Positions 63,930 through 64,000 of a stretch of DNA of 64,000 nucleotides are shown here, in pieces. Below the pieces are notes generated by a model. The model saw only the letters and a program-made list of their open reading frames with translations. It ran no database searches and was not told the DNA's origin. The position numbers and the translations under genes are program-made. The first letter of the stretch is position 1. Each line of letters opens with the position of its first letter. Source of the stretch: an uncultured Bacteroidia bacterium (lineage in GTDB: Bacteria > Bacteroidota > Bacteroidia > Bacteroidales > F082); contig CAJVWU010000003.1 in the NCBI GenBank assembly GCA_913009755.1, positions 25,424 through 89,423 on the forward strand. Reading direction: 5' to 3'.

Positions 63930-64000
63930 ATGTTCAAAAAGTCATCAGAATCAATCCAGCAAAATCTTTTTACAAGTGGAACATCCTTATTTTCAGGTAA
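63930..64000 (+). CDS. Partial gene, right edge; possible transposase N-terminus
   Basis: An ATG at 63930 opens a frame reading MFKKSSESIQQNLFTSGTSL that runs off the edge after 23 codons. The pattern (polar start, then QNLFTSGTSLFSG) recalls N-termini of some Bacteroidota transposases, but 23 residues are too few for an identification. Confidence 0.3.
   Translation, partial: MFKKSSESIQQNLFTSGTSLFSG

Overview
The window looks like a chromosomal segment of a Bacteroidota bacterium, probably a Bacteroidales/Marinilabiliales-type organism. Evidence: a type IX secretion core cluster (porP/sprF, gldK, gldL, gldM, gldN), T9SS C-terminal sorting domains, many genes preceded by the Bacteroidota -7 box TAnnTTTG, an HMG-CoA reductase/GYDIA kinase pair, a Bacteroidota-type LptE and OstA-like/LptD proteins, and few Shine-Dalgarno sequences. 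A tRNA-Ala(GGC) gene is the only tRNA found; no rRNA, CRISPR array or complete insertion sequence was seen.

Layout. 0.2-3.1 kb: envelope glycosyltransferase and a secreted protein of unknown function. 3.3-4.1 kb: tRNA-Ala and thpR. 4.2-10 kb: T9SS core genes. 10.3-20 kb: housekeeping genes (recG, pheT, a sigma-54 activator, lptE, secG, groES-groEL). 20.1-23.8 kb: a DUF4468-like protein, mevalonate-pathway genes and a small membrane protein with a long structured leader. 23.8-25.7 kb: a decayed stretch of gene remnants and GC-rich or hairpin repeats. 25.8-31.9 kb: adenine deaminase, an ArsR-like regulator with a perfect palindromic operator candidate, an Ig-like lipoprotein, a polysaccharide deacetylase, gpmA and a calcineurin-type phosphatase. 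32.1-36 kb: two tandem ClC-CBS proteins. 36.3-38.8 kb: a T9SS cargo protein and an unknown protein. 39.6-42.4 kb: a PTPS-like protein, folE, a Bax-inhibitor-1 protein and fabD. 42.4-46 kb: a broken 3-hydroxyacyl-CoA dehydrogenase remnant and an archaeal-type gatE-gatD pair. 46.1-50.8 kb: a molybdenum-cofactor operon (tauE-like, mobB-like, moeA, moaA, moaC, MOSC-mogA) with a structured leader RNA and an attenuator-like hairpin. 51.1-56.5 kb: a Crp/Fnr regulator divergent from a three-gene molybdoenzyme operon. 57-63.5 kb: envelope genes (OstA-like, MlaD-like, amidase, LptD-like). A CDS runs off the right edge.

Most notable system. The molybdoenzyme operon encodes a Tat-signal-bearing catalytic subunit of the DMSO-reductase superfamily with arsenate-respiration (ArrA)-like motifs, a four-cluster ferredoxin-type subunit, and a TorD-like chaperone. 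The ferredoxin subunit carries an in-frame C-terminal T9SS type A sorting domain, which is unexpected on an electron-transfer subunit. The combination suggests a folded Tat-exported Mo/Fe-S enzyme that is then moved to the cell surface by the T9SS, so that respiratory reduction would happen outside the outer membrane. Next to it are a Crp/Fnr regulator with N-terminal cysteines, two FNR-like boxes exactly 21 bp apart, and a complete block of cofactor-assembly genes. This is an inference from sequence only.
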